Source: an uncultured Bacteroidia bacterium
GTDB taxonomy: Bacteria; Bacteroidota; Bacteroidia; Bacteroidales; UBA932
DNA: 64,000 nucleotides
Reading direction: 5' to 3'
Assembly: GCA_902773925.1 (NCBI GenBank)
Contig: CACYGI010000001.1
Span: 248,001-312,000 of the forward strand
The notes below the pieces were generated by a model, which saw only the letters and a program-made list of their open reading frames with translations, searched no databases and was not told the origin of the DNA. Positions within the stretch are counted from its first letter, which is position 1. Every line of letters starts with the position of its first letter. This document shows positions 8,376 through 16,645 of the stretch, piece after piece. The position numbers were made by a program, and so were the translations under genes.

Positions 8376-10424
8376 ATGGCGGTATTAGAGAAAATCCGTG
8401 TCAAATTCGGGATTTTGATTACGATCCTTGTCGCGGTCGCCCTTCTTTCCTTTATCATTGATCCGACCACGCTGAACAATGCGCGTCAGATGTTCTCGTC
8501 GGACAATAAGGTCGGCGAGATGAACGGCAAGGCCATTTCATACAGAGACTTCTACAAAGAGTATGACGAGTGCTCCCATCTGATGGAGATGCTCGGTCAG
8601 CGCAGCAACGACGAGGCAGCTCAGTCCAACATCCGCGAGATGGCCTGGCAGAACTTCTTCGACGAGTATGTATTCATCCCCGCAGCCACCGATGCAGGTA
8701 TAGCAGTCGGCGACGAGGAGATGGCTGACCTTACCCACGGCGAGAATATTTCGCCGGCCCTCACGCAGAACAACATGTTCCGTGACGACAACGGCATCTT
8801 CCAGCGCAGCCTGGTTCTCGATTTTATCCAGAATATCGAAAACGACGAGTCCGGCGCAGCTGCAGCATACTGGGGTTTCCTCGAGGACAACATCTACAAG
8901 GCACAGCTCTACACCAAGTACAACTCCATCATCGCAGCATCCCAGGTGAGCAACAAGCTCGAGACCGCCAAGGCTATCGAGGGCAACAACACCACGGCTG
9001 ACGTCGATTATGTATATGTTATGGCAGATGCAGAGGGTGTCGAGGTTTCCGACAGCGAGATCCGTGCTCTCTACAATGCCCGCAAGGCAGGCCTCAAGCA
9101 GCCTGCAAGCCGCGACATCGAGTACGTCGTATTTGAGGTCGAGCCGTCCGCACAGGACATTGATGATACCCGCAGTCAGTTCGACGAGCTCTACGAGGAG
9201 TTCCGTACTGCTGACAACATCCGCAACTTCATCGCACTTCACAGCGATACCAAGTGGGATACCTATTATTATAAAGAGGACCAGTTCAAGTCCCGCCCCG
9301 AGGTTCTCGACCTTATCAAAGGCAAGGCCGGGGCTGTCAGCGAAGTTGAGGTGGCGGATGATCATTTCTCCGCAACCCGCATAGTTGAAACTGCCCAGGT
9401 CAGTGACTCGGCATACGTATGGTATGCAGTGGTTCCCCTCTCGGATGAGGCGAAGGCCGACGACCTGCTCAACACCGTGCTTCGCACCGGCAGGACGACC
9501 GAGGATTTCAACGAGCTCGGCTGGATGACCCAGGAGCAGGCGGAGCGTATCGGCGCCGCTGACTTCGCGAAGGTCCTCAAGGCTGGCCCGAAGGCCGTCA
9601 AAGTCAAGCAGGCTGTGAGCCAGGCGTGGTTCGTCGTATTCGCTACCGAGCGGACCAGGCCTATGACCAAGTATCAGATAGCCACCCTTACCAAAAATAT
9701 CTTCCCTTCGGAGGAGACCTATCGCGACTACCTTATCAAGGCTACCGAGTTTGCCGACCGTTCGCAGGGCAAGCACGAGAAGTTTGCCGAGGTGGCTTCC
9801 GAGGAGCACCTTACGGTTGTGCCGGTCGAAGGCGTACTTGAGTCCACCCGTCGCATCGGCGACAGCGACAACGCCCGCGAGGTCGTCCGCTGGGTATTCG
9901 ACAAGAAGACCCGCAAGGGCAGCGTATCCGATGTCATCATCGTTGACAACAAGTATTACTTCGTGACAGCAGTCACCGCAGTCCATAAGGAAGGTTTCAC
10001 CCCGATGGAGGAGGTCGCACCCCTCTACCGCGCCGAGGTCGCAAGCAAGAAGGCTGTCAAGGCTCTTGTGGGTGAGGTACGCGGCAAGATCGAAGGTTGC
10101 ACCGATATGGAGGCTGTCGCTTCCGCTCTTGGCACCACGGTAAGCCATCAGGACGGCATCGCATTCGGTTCGCCGTACCAGATGTCTGATCCGAAGCTTG
10201 TCGGTGCAGTGGCTGTCGCCGAGGCCGGTGAGATCAGCGGCCCGGTCGAGGGTACCGGCGGAGTGTTTGTATTCCAGGTAACCGAGCGTAAGAACGGTTC
10301 GTTCTACTCGGCCAAGGACGCTGACAACTTCGCAGCCCAGAAGGGTCATTTCGCGACCAATATGCTTCGCCGGATTTTAACCGACGGGGCAGATGTCAAG
10401 GATTACCGTGCAAGATTTTTTTAA
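8376..10424 (+). CDS. PpiD/SurA-type periplasmic peptidyl-prolyl isomerase chaperone
   Basis: The product is 682 aa. PpiD is an inner-membrane-anchored chaperone that receives secreted proteins at the Sec translocon. Seen: a short cytosolic start (MAVLEKIRVKFG), one transmembrane helix (residues 12-27, ILITILVAVALLSFII), a SurA-N-like segment (GEMNGKAISYRDFYKEYDE), and a long region carrying degenerate parvulin-like repeats (for example near 335-440 and 500-600). The length is near that of bacterial PpiD (620-720 aa). The parvulin active-site residues are not clear by eye, so it may act as a chaperone only. It follows lptC and precedes an envelope lipoprotein. Confidence 0.85.
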   Translation: MAVLEKIRVKFGILITILVAVALLSFIIDPTTLNNARQMFSSDNKVGEMNGKAISYRDFYKEYDECSHLMEMLGQRSNDEAAQSNIREMAWQNFFDEYVFIPAATDAGIAVGDEEMADLTHGENISPALTQNNMFRDDNGIFQRSLVLDFIQNIENDESGAAAAYWGFLEDNIYKAQLYTKYNSIIAASQVSNKLETAKAIEGNNTTADVDYVYVMADAEGVEVSDSEIRALYNARKAGLKQPASRDIEYVVFEVEPSAQDIDDTRSQFDELYEEFRTADNIRNFIALHSDTKWDTYYYKEDQFKSRPEVLDLIKGKAGAVSEVEVADDHFSATRIVETAQVSDSAYVWYAVVPLSDEAKADDLLNTVLRTGRTTEDFNELGWMTQEQAERIGAADFAKVLKAGPKAVKVKQAVSQAWFVVFATERTRPMTKYQIATLTKNIFPSEETYRDYLIKATEFADRSQGKHEKFAEVASEEHLTVVPVEGVLESTRRIGDSDNAREVVRWVFDKKTRKGSVSDVIIVDNKYYFVTAVTAVHKEGFTPMEEVAPLYRAEVASKKAVKALVGEVRGKIEGCTDMEAVASALGTTVSHQDGIAFGSPYQMSDPKLVGAVAVAEAGEISGPVEGTGGVFVFQVTERKNGSFYSAKDADNFAAQKGHFATNMLRRILTDGADVKDYRARFF

Positions 10425-10469
10425 CAAGATATTAACAAATCAATAAAAAAAATAACCAAGAAATTTTGA

Positions 10470-10615
10470 TATATTTGAAATTATACCTACTTTTGGGACT
10501 ATGAATTAAACTGTACCCAAGTGTGTTCCCCCGCGGAATGCGCTTGTGTGCAGGTTTAAGACATTGAAAATTAATGTTAAACAATTAAATACAACAACAC
10601 TTAACAATTTTTTTT
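10470..10615 (+). promoter_or_regulatory. promoter and ~130-nt leader of the large lipoprotein gene
   Basis: TATATTTG (10470-10477) is a perfect -7 box with TTTTG just before it. It would give a leader of about 130 nt, much longer than for other genes here. The leader holds a possible hairpin pairing TTGGG (10493-10497) with CCCAA (10516-10520), a GC-rich block (10528-10545), and an AT-rich, SD-free run up to the ATG at 10616. A long A/U-rich leader is common on very highly expressed Bacteroidota genes. Regulation by this leader is inference. Confidence 0.5.
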
Positions 10616-13600
10616 ATGAAAAAGATTATTTATTCACTGGTGATGCTGATTGCTGCAGGTAGTCTCCTCACCTCTTGTATCCAACCTGTCGAAACTGACG
10701 GTGTTCTGGCGATGAGACTGGCTAAGGCTAAGTACATCGAGGCACTGGCAGGTCTTCAGACTGCAAACGAGGCCGTTGTTAAGGCTGAGGCTAAGTATAT
10801 CGAGGCCCAGACTTCTTATCTCGCACAGCAGGAAGCCCTCCTCAAGGCTCAGACAGAGAATCAGAACCTCCTCAATGCACTTCAGGAGATTCTCAACGCT
10901 AAGGAAGCTGCTCTTGCAGAACTCGCAAAGCAGGACCTTGCAAATGAAATCGCATTCAAAAAGGCAATGGGTGAGCTCGAGCTCCAGATCAAGGGTGCAG
11001 AGCTCCAGAAGTTCCTCGATGATGCAGCTGCTGAGAAGCTGTTCAACGAAGAGACCCTCCGTGCTCTCAAGGCTGCAAACGATATCGAGCTTGCATTCCT
11101 CGCTGACAGCCTCGCTCTCGTTCTCCGCGCAGGTGAACTCGAGATCGCTATAACTCAGGAGATGCTCAACGCTCTCATCGCAGCTAATGAAAATACCGCT
11201 GCCGAGAACGCTTACGCAGAAGCTCTCCGTGCTCTCAACCTTTCTATCGAAGAGGCTAAGGCAAAGGCACAGATTGACTCCATCAACGCTGCCGCTGCCG
11301 TTGCAGCTGTCAAGGCTCAGCAGAACCTTGCAGAAGCACAGGCAGAACTCGCTGCTGCTCTCGAAGCTATTGAGAAGTCCCTCGTTATCGACTCTCTCTC
11401 TCTGACCGACGAAGAGGCCGATCTTATCCGCAAGGCTACCACTGATTACCGCAACGCTCTCGATCAGTATGAGAACGCAGTTGCTCAGTACCAGGCTGCT
11501 TACAACGAGTACCTCGACGCTTGCCAGCTCCAGATCGTAGCTCTCTATGACAACTCCGACGCTATCCACGGTTTCGGCGAGCAGTATCAGAAGGATTATG
11601 ACGATGCAGTTGCTGCACTGGCAAAGTGGGAAGAAATGCTCGCTGAGTTCACGGATGCTGAAGCTGATGCAGCATACTGGCAGAGCGAGATGGATAAGTA
11701 TCTCGACGCCGCTGCTGCTCTCCGTCACGACAACCACCTCCTCGACGAGGAGTATGCTAAGGTTATGGTTGAGTACCGCGAAGCTTACCAGGGCCTGCTC
11801 GCTAAACTCCTCGAGGTTATGTCCGATGAAAAGTATGTTAAGCCCGACGATCCGACGGATACCGCATACCTTACCTACGGTCTTGACGAAGATGGCAACC
11901 TCACCGAGGACGCTACCTTTGCAACTAACTATTATGTTGCAAACTTCTTCTATGGAGCTGCCTATGAATGGATCAACTATTTTGGCGCCCTTAACATACA
12001 GTACGGCACGAGTTACGATGCTAAAGAGTACTTGTCTCTCTGGGTTAATGATATTCCTCTCGATTTGGCCGAGTATCTTATCTATGCTAACTTCGAGAGC
12101 CTTGGCGAGGAACTCACATATGACTATTCCGGTCTGAAGGAAATCATCGAGACCCTCAAGCGCGAGAAGGTTATCGTCAACAACGCTGACCGTGCTGCTT
12201 ACGAGGCAGGTATCACCAAGCTTGCTAACGAAGCTACCAAGGCTTACACCGATCACAAGGCTGCCCTCGAGGCTGGCCGCGAGGCTGATGCTGGCGTTAT
12301 CGCTGCACGCACCGCTTTCGAAAACTGGAAGGCTGACACCACCGCCAAGGGTGCTGCTTACCGCAAGGCTGTCAAGGACTCCATTGATGCTGAGGCTGCC
12401 GCTAAGATCGCCCGCGATGCTGCAAAGGCTCAGAACCTTGCTACTTTCAAGGCTGACTCCGCTGCTGCTGTTGCACAGGCAAAGGCTGACTCCACCGCTA
12501 TTATGAAGGCCGCTAAGGACAGCGCAAAGGTCCTTGTAGATGCAGTCGGTGATGGTACCACCATAGGTTTTGTCCACGATATCAACTACTTCTACACCCA
12601 GATCAGTACTCCTGACAAGGATACCACCGCTCTGCTGAAGGCTATCACTGAGTTCGCAGGAGTTATCAAGAAGTACGGTGCTCCCGTAAGCCAGACCCAG
12701 ATCACCATCTATGATGGTAAGGACGCAGACAATCACGTCAAGACCAAGAAGGTCTCCATTGACGCGCTTGTAAAGGCTCAGTTCACCGCTAACGGTGAGA
12801 TCTGCACGAAGGCTCTCCGTCACGGCCAGGATCCGACTGTCGAGACTTCATTCGGCGGCATCTCCGATGCATTCCGTTATGTTATCCAGGTTCTGATCCA
12901 GAACACTACTTGGGATGGCACCGTCAACCTCAATGTTGCTGACGTTAAGATCGGTACCAAGACCGCAGCTATGATTTCCGAAGAGATCATCATGGCGGCT
13001 CAGGTTCTCGCTGACAAGGAGACCAACGAAAAGCTCGAAGCTAAGATCGCTGATCTGCTCGCTGTCAAGAACGCAGCTGACCTCGCAGCAGACAAGGCTT
13101 ACAACGATGTTCTGACCGCAGAGCACACCAAGGTCAAGAATGCTTACACCGCATACCAGACCAGCCTTGCTAAGGAATCTTCCGTCAAGAACGGCGTCAA
13201 GAACGCTATCAACAAGTACTACGAGATCTACGATGCATTCTGGGGCTATGCTACGGGTACCCACACCGTTGCTGTTGACCAGAACTCTCCGTTCGCAAGT
13301 GAAAGCGACTCTCTCCATATCGTATGGGGTGAGAGCACCTTCACCGAGCCTCACGATATCATGATTGGTGAAGTTTCGCTCAACGCTGACTACTCTGCAG
13401 TTGCTAGCATGTCGGTTTACAACTGGAATGAGCCTCTGAACACCGTTCTCATCGCTCTTGACTATGTGAATCCCACGAGCCCCGAAATGATTACGGATTC
13501 TTCTTACGATCCCGAAGGCTGCTTCATCGTACACGGTCCGGATGAGTTCACCGAGCTTGCCAAGATGCTCCTCCTCAACTATGACAAGGAGTTCCTCGAG

Positions 13601-14401
13601 AACTACACTGAAAACCTCATCGCTCTCGACAACCTCGAAGCTTGGGTCAATGGTCTTGAGGCAGCATATAAGCACGAGGTTGCTCTGCTCGAGGAAGCTC
13701 TCGCTATCTACCAGAGCGAGTATGACACCTGGGCTGCTAATATGAAGGCATTTACCGGCGAAGAGGAAATCGCTGACGCTGAGTATATCTTCAATGCAGT
13801 TGCAGCATTCATTCCTGACTTCTTCGGTGTGCTCGCTCCTTACGAGCCGAAGTCACTCGAAGACTTTGTCGCTGCATTCGGTGATTACCCTGCAGGCTAC
13901 ATCTTCGAAGAGGAAGGTGAACTGAGCGAGTTGGTTTACACCTACCTGACTATCGACAACCTCGAGTACACCGCATACATGCTCCTCAATAACGCTGCTC
14001 AGACCTACAACAACTACTGGGCTGATCAGTATGAGATCGTTGCTGGTATGCTGAACGAGGTTTACACCGTCTGCATGGCTCACGAGAACCCGGATGCAGG
14101 TATCGACGCATTCGATTCGTTCGAAGTTGCTTACCAGAAGGTTATCGACTACCTCGAGGGTAAAATCGAAAACGCTAAGAACGACGTTGAGATCGCTAAG
14201 AAGGTTCTTGCTCTCTACGAAGCAGGCGTTGATGCTCACGACATCGCAACCGAGAAGGCTCTGCTCGCTCTTGAAGTTGCAGAGGTTAACCTCACCCTCG
14301 CTGAGGAGCGCCTGACCATCGCTGAGACCAACCTCGAAGCTAAGAAGGCTGCTTACGAAGCTGTTGTCGCAGTTTACCTGACTGACGGCACCGAACTTTA
14401 A
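10616..14401 (+). CDS. giant Ala-rich coiled-coil lipoprotein (1261 aa)
   Basis: Lipoprotein signal with lipobox LLTSC, Cys21, so it should be anchored in the outer (or inner) membrane. Residues ~30-290 are one long heptad-rich Ala/Glu/Leu coiled coil. A globular, Tyr- and Asp-rich part follows (~290-520), then a second Ala/Lys coil with repeated KAD/KDS units (~560-670), a mixed region with two long strands, and a final coil (~1160-1250). No catalytic motif is seen. Codon use is strongly biased (CTC, GCT, AAG, GAG), unlike neighbours, which suggests very high expression. It is followed after 42 nt by a beta-barrel gene. A periplasm-spanning or surface filament tethered to that barrel is inferred. 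I do not recognise the family. Confidence 0.8.
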   Translation: MKKIIYSLVMLIAAGSLLTSCIQPVETDGVLAMRLAKAKYIEALAGLQTANEAVVKAEAKYIEAQTSYLAQQEALLKAQTENQNLLNALQEILNAKEAALAELAKQDLANEIAFKKAMGELELQIKGAELQKFLDDAAAEKLFNEETLRALKAANDIELAFLADSLALVLRAGELEIAITQEMLNALIAANENTAAENAYAEALRALNLSIEEAKAKAQIDSINAAAAVAAVKAQQNLAEAQAELAAALEAIEKSLVIDSLSLTDEEADLIRKATTDYRNALDQYENAVAQYQAAYNEYLDACQLQIVALYDNSDAIHGFGEQYQKDYDDAVAALAKWEEMLAEFTDAEADAAYWQSEMDKYLDAAAALRHDNHLLDEEYAKVMVEYREAYQGLLAKLLEVMSDEKYVKPDDPTDTAYLTYGLDEDGNLTEDATFATNYYVANFFYGAAYEWINYFGALNIQYGTSYDAKEYLSLWVNDIPLDLAEYLIYANFESLGEELTYDYSGLKEIIETLKREKVIVNNADRAAYEAGITKLANEATKAYTDHKAALEAGREADAGVIAARTAFENWKADTTAKGAAYRKAVKDSIDAEAAAKIARDAAKAQNLATFKADSAAAVAQAKADSTAIMKAAKDSAKVLVDAVGDGTTIGFVHDINYFYTQISTPDKDTTALLKAITEFAGVIKKYGAPVSQTQITIYDGKDADNHVKTKKVSIDALVKAQFTANGEICTKALRHGQDPTVETSFGGISDAFRYVIQVLIQNTTWDGTVNLNVADVKIGTKTAAMISEEIIMAAQVLADKETNEKLEAKIADLLAVKNAADLAADKAYNDVLTAEHTKVKNAYTAYQTSLAKESSVKNGVKNAINKYYEIYDAFWGYATGTHTVAVDQNSPFASESDSLHIVWGESTFTEPHDIMIGEVSLNADYSAVASMSVYNWNEPLNTVLIALDYVNPTSPEMITDSSYDPEGCFIVHGPDEFTELAKMLLLNYDKEFLENYTENLIALDNLEAWVNGLEAAYKHEVALLEEALAIYQSEYDTWAANMKAFTGEEEIADAEYIFNAVAAFIPDFFGVLAPYEPKSLEDFVAAFGDYPAGYIFEEEGELSELVYTYLTIDNLEYTAYMLLNNAAQTYNNYWADQYEIVAGMLNEVYTVCMAHENPDAGIDAFDSFEVAYQKVIDYLEGKIENAKNDVEIAKKVLALYEAGVDAHDIATEKALLALEVAEVNLTLAEERLTIAETNLEAKKAAYEAVVAVYLTDGTEL

Positions 14402-14443
14402 TCGTCAACCCGACAATTATTAATCTAACAACTGATCAACACA

Positions 14444-15418
14444 ATGTTGAAAAGATTAAGCATAATACTGTTGACTATCCTGATGGTTGTGCCTGCAATG
14501 GCACAACCTCAGGAGGGTTGCGAGTGTATGTATGCTCCCAAGAAAGGCCAGTGGCAGATAAACCTTGCGCTCGGTAACGGTCAGTTCTTCAACGACGCGT
14601 CCGGCCTGTTTTACCTGCTGCCCAATGCCGACGGTTCCGCTATGGGTATCAGCTTTATCAATGATGATTTCCAGGAGACCGCAGGTCTTGGCAACAATTA
14701 TATCTCCGCCGACCTTTCATCTTATGTCCTCAACACTGGTTCGCTCAACTTCAATAGTCTTACCAATATCATCGGTGTACAGGGTAAGTATTTCCTTACC
14801 AACCACATCGATCTTAACCTGATGGTTGCTTACAAGGCAAACCTTCAGCCGAGCAAGAATTATATTGAAGGCGTGAACACCGGCCTTGGCTACCTCAATG
14901 GTATGCAGGACGGCAACTATGATCCGACCGCTCCGGTCAACCAGGTTGGTGTAGGTGACGTGTATTCGCAGAAGGCCATCCTTGGCGCTGTGACTCACAG
15001 CCTGTTCACCCAGATTGGCGCTGACTGGTACTTCGACGTCAAGAATCCTCGGATTCATCCGTACGTCGGTGTCTTCGGTCAGTTCAAGCTTGCACGTGTC
15101 GAGGCATTTTATCCGTACACCGGACAGGCTATCTACGATGAGGATCTGGCTGACGCAGGTCAGCTGAAGTACACGGACATTGATGTCTATCGTACAAATT
15201 ATCGTGCAGGCCAGGTCTTCGGTTTCGGAGGTGGTTTGACGACAGGTGTTGAGTACTCGCTCAGCGAAGGCCTCATCATCGGCCTCGAAGTCGCTCCCGT
15301 AGCTTATCAGTACTCTCTGATGCAGCTCACGATGAACGATCAGGACCCGTACTATGCCGCTAACCACAACATTACGGCATTTGCATTCCCGCAGCTCAAA
15401 TTTGGAATCAGATTCTAA
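14444..15418 (+). CDS. outer-membrane beta-barrel protein
   Basis: The product is 324 aa. Signal peptide MLKRLSIILLTILMVVPAMA, then Cys residues in EGCECMY, then amphipathic strands with Gly/Tyr/Asn and a C-terminal strand ending in Phe (KFGIRF), the usual BAM signal. It resembles the OmpA-like/BT1926-type barrels of Bacteroidota by length and style; that name is from memory and unchecked. It shares the biased codon use of the giant lipoprotein 42 nt upstream and is likely cotranscribed. It ends before a strong terminator. A structural or porin role is likely; there is no OmpA peptidoglycan-binding domain. Confidence 0.75.
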   Translation: MLKRLSIILLTILMVVPAMAQPQEGCECMYAPKKGQWQINLALGNGQFFNDASGLFYLLPNADGSAMGISFINDDFQETAGLGNNYISADLSSYVLNTGSLNFNSLTNIIGVQGKYFLTNHIDLNLMVAYKANLQPSKNYIEGVNTGLGYLNGMQDGNYDPTAPVNQVGVGDVYSQKAILGAVTHSLFTQIGADWYFDVKNPRIHPYVGVFGQFKLARVEAFYPYTGQAIYDEDLADAGQLKYTDIDVYRTNYRAGQVFGFGGGLTTGVEYSLSEGLIIGLEVAPVAYQYSLMQLTMNDQDPYYAANHNITAFAFPQLKFGIRF

Positions 15419-15441
15419 ACCGTTCACACGGATATGATATG

Positions 15442-15474
15442 GCAGGCAGTCTACAACAGACTGCCTGCTTTTTT
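15442..15474. terminator. strong intrinsic terminator
   Basis: An 11-bp perfect stem (GCAGGCAGTCT at 15442-15452 with AGACTGCCTGC at 15458-15468), a 5-nt loop and six Ts. It ends the lipoprotein/barrel transcript. The stop codon of the convergent ABC permease gene lies in its T-run, so the hairpin may serve both directions. Confidence 0.85.
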
Positions 15475-16639
15475 ATATCGATGTGAGGGCTCTGACGGGT
15501 TGCATCCTGGAGGCGGTGATTGCCGGTGCAAGTCCTGCGGAGATCCCGATGATGACAGCCAGTAGGAGGCTTTGCAGTGTATGACTTAGTGTGAGCTCTA
15601 TCCGGATCAGATCCGATGGTATCACAAGTCCTGTCAGGGCGGCCGCCAGCAGCCCGATCGTCCCTCCGGCGCACGAGTATGCTATGGCTTCAATCAGAAA
15701 TTCACGAAGTATCCTTCGTCGTGGCGCTCCGATGGCCATCTTAAGCCCTATCTCGGCCGTCCGTTCGCGTACCGAGACGAACAGTATGTTGGCTATGCCG
15801 ATAGCTCCCACGATGAGTGAGAATATGCCGATAATCCATCCGGTTCGGTTGACCGTGCGCAGTATGTCTTCAAATTCCTCGGCAAGGCGGGACATTCGGT
15901 TGATGGAGAAGTCATCTCGCTGCTCAGGGCTAAGCCTTCTGCTGCTTCGCAACACTTGTCGGATATCATTTTCGTTAACAGCAGGCGCACAGGCATCGTC
16001 AGCCCTGGGTTGAATGAGGATGCGTGCGCCAGTCTCGTCCCACAAAAGGAGCCGGCGAGCGAAAGCGGCCGGAAGGATGATGGCTCGGTCGGTATCTACC
16101 ATCGATATCTGCATCAATCCGGCGCGTTCCATCCGGCCGATAACCTCGGCGCTGTGTCCTTCGATCCGGATGCGGCCCCGGGTTATCTTTTCCGCAGGAA
16201 AGTCTGCGCCAATCAGTGCTACAGCGCGGCCTTCGGCGATCTCGGCCGAAGTGAAAGCACGGCCGCTGTCTATGGCCTGAGGCACGGCAATGCGCCAATG
16301 ACCGTCAACTCCCGCTATGGCACCATCTCCAAGATTTGCGACATAGGCCAGCGAGACTCTGCCTTCAAAGGCTTTGTGCAGATACCGGTATTCGGCCAGG
16401 GTTATATCGGGACGGGAGGCGTACTGCCACCATCTGACATTGCCGTCGTCGTCCGTCTCCGGTTCCATAGGGATCCTGTCCACTATAAGGACGTCCCGCC
16501 CGAAGCTGTCAAGTGACTCTTCGATGCCACGTCGCAGCGCCCCTACGGCCATCTGCACGACAGTTACCGTAAATATACCTATCGACACACCCAGCAGCGA
16601 CAATGCCGTCCGGGTGCGGTCACACACAATCTTCCCCAT
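15473..16639 (-). CDS. MacB-type ABC transporter permease
   Basis: The product is 388 aa. Seen: an N-terminal membrane helix (SLLGVSIGIFTVTVVQMAVGAL, in two pieces), a ~200-residue periplasmic MacB_PCD-like domain, and three C-terminal FtsX helices with the conserved motif RTAEIGLKMAIGAPRRRI. Such permeases pair with a separate ATPase for export of peptides, lipoproteins or drugs. No ATPase gene is adjacent. It starts 6 bp after mutS ends, so it is read as the second gene of a mutS transcript. The unusual link with mutS is only positional. The substrate is unknown. Confidence 0.88.
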   Translation of the reverse strand: MGKIVCDRTRTALSLLGVSIGIFTVTVVQMAVGALRRGIEESLDSFGRDVLIVDRIPMEPETDDDGNVRWWQYASRPDITLAEYRYLHKAFEGRVSLAYVANLGDGAIAGVDGHWRIAVPQAIDSGRAFTSAEIAEGRAVALIGADFPAEKITRGRIRIEGHSAEVIGRMERAGLMQISMVDTDRAIILPAAFARRLLLWDETGARILIQPRADDACAPAVNENDIRQVLRSSRRLSPEQRDDFSINRMSRLAEEFEDILRTVNRTGWIIGIFSLIVGAIGIANILFVSVRERTAEIGLKMAIGAPRRRILREFLIEAIAYSCAGGTIGLLAAALTGLVIPSDLIRIELTLSHTLQSLLLAVIIGISAGLAPAITASRMQPVRALTSI

Positions 16640-16645
16640 ACATTC

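Noticed and set aside
10634..12823. 729-codon open frame antisense to the giant lipoprotein
   Set aside because: Caused by the strong CTC/GCT/AAG codon bias of the real gene; the Ser/Leu/Val-rich product has no start context or motif.
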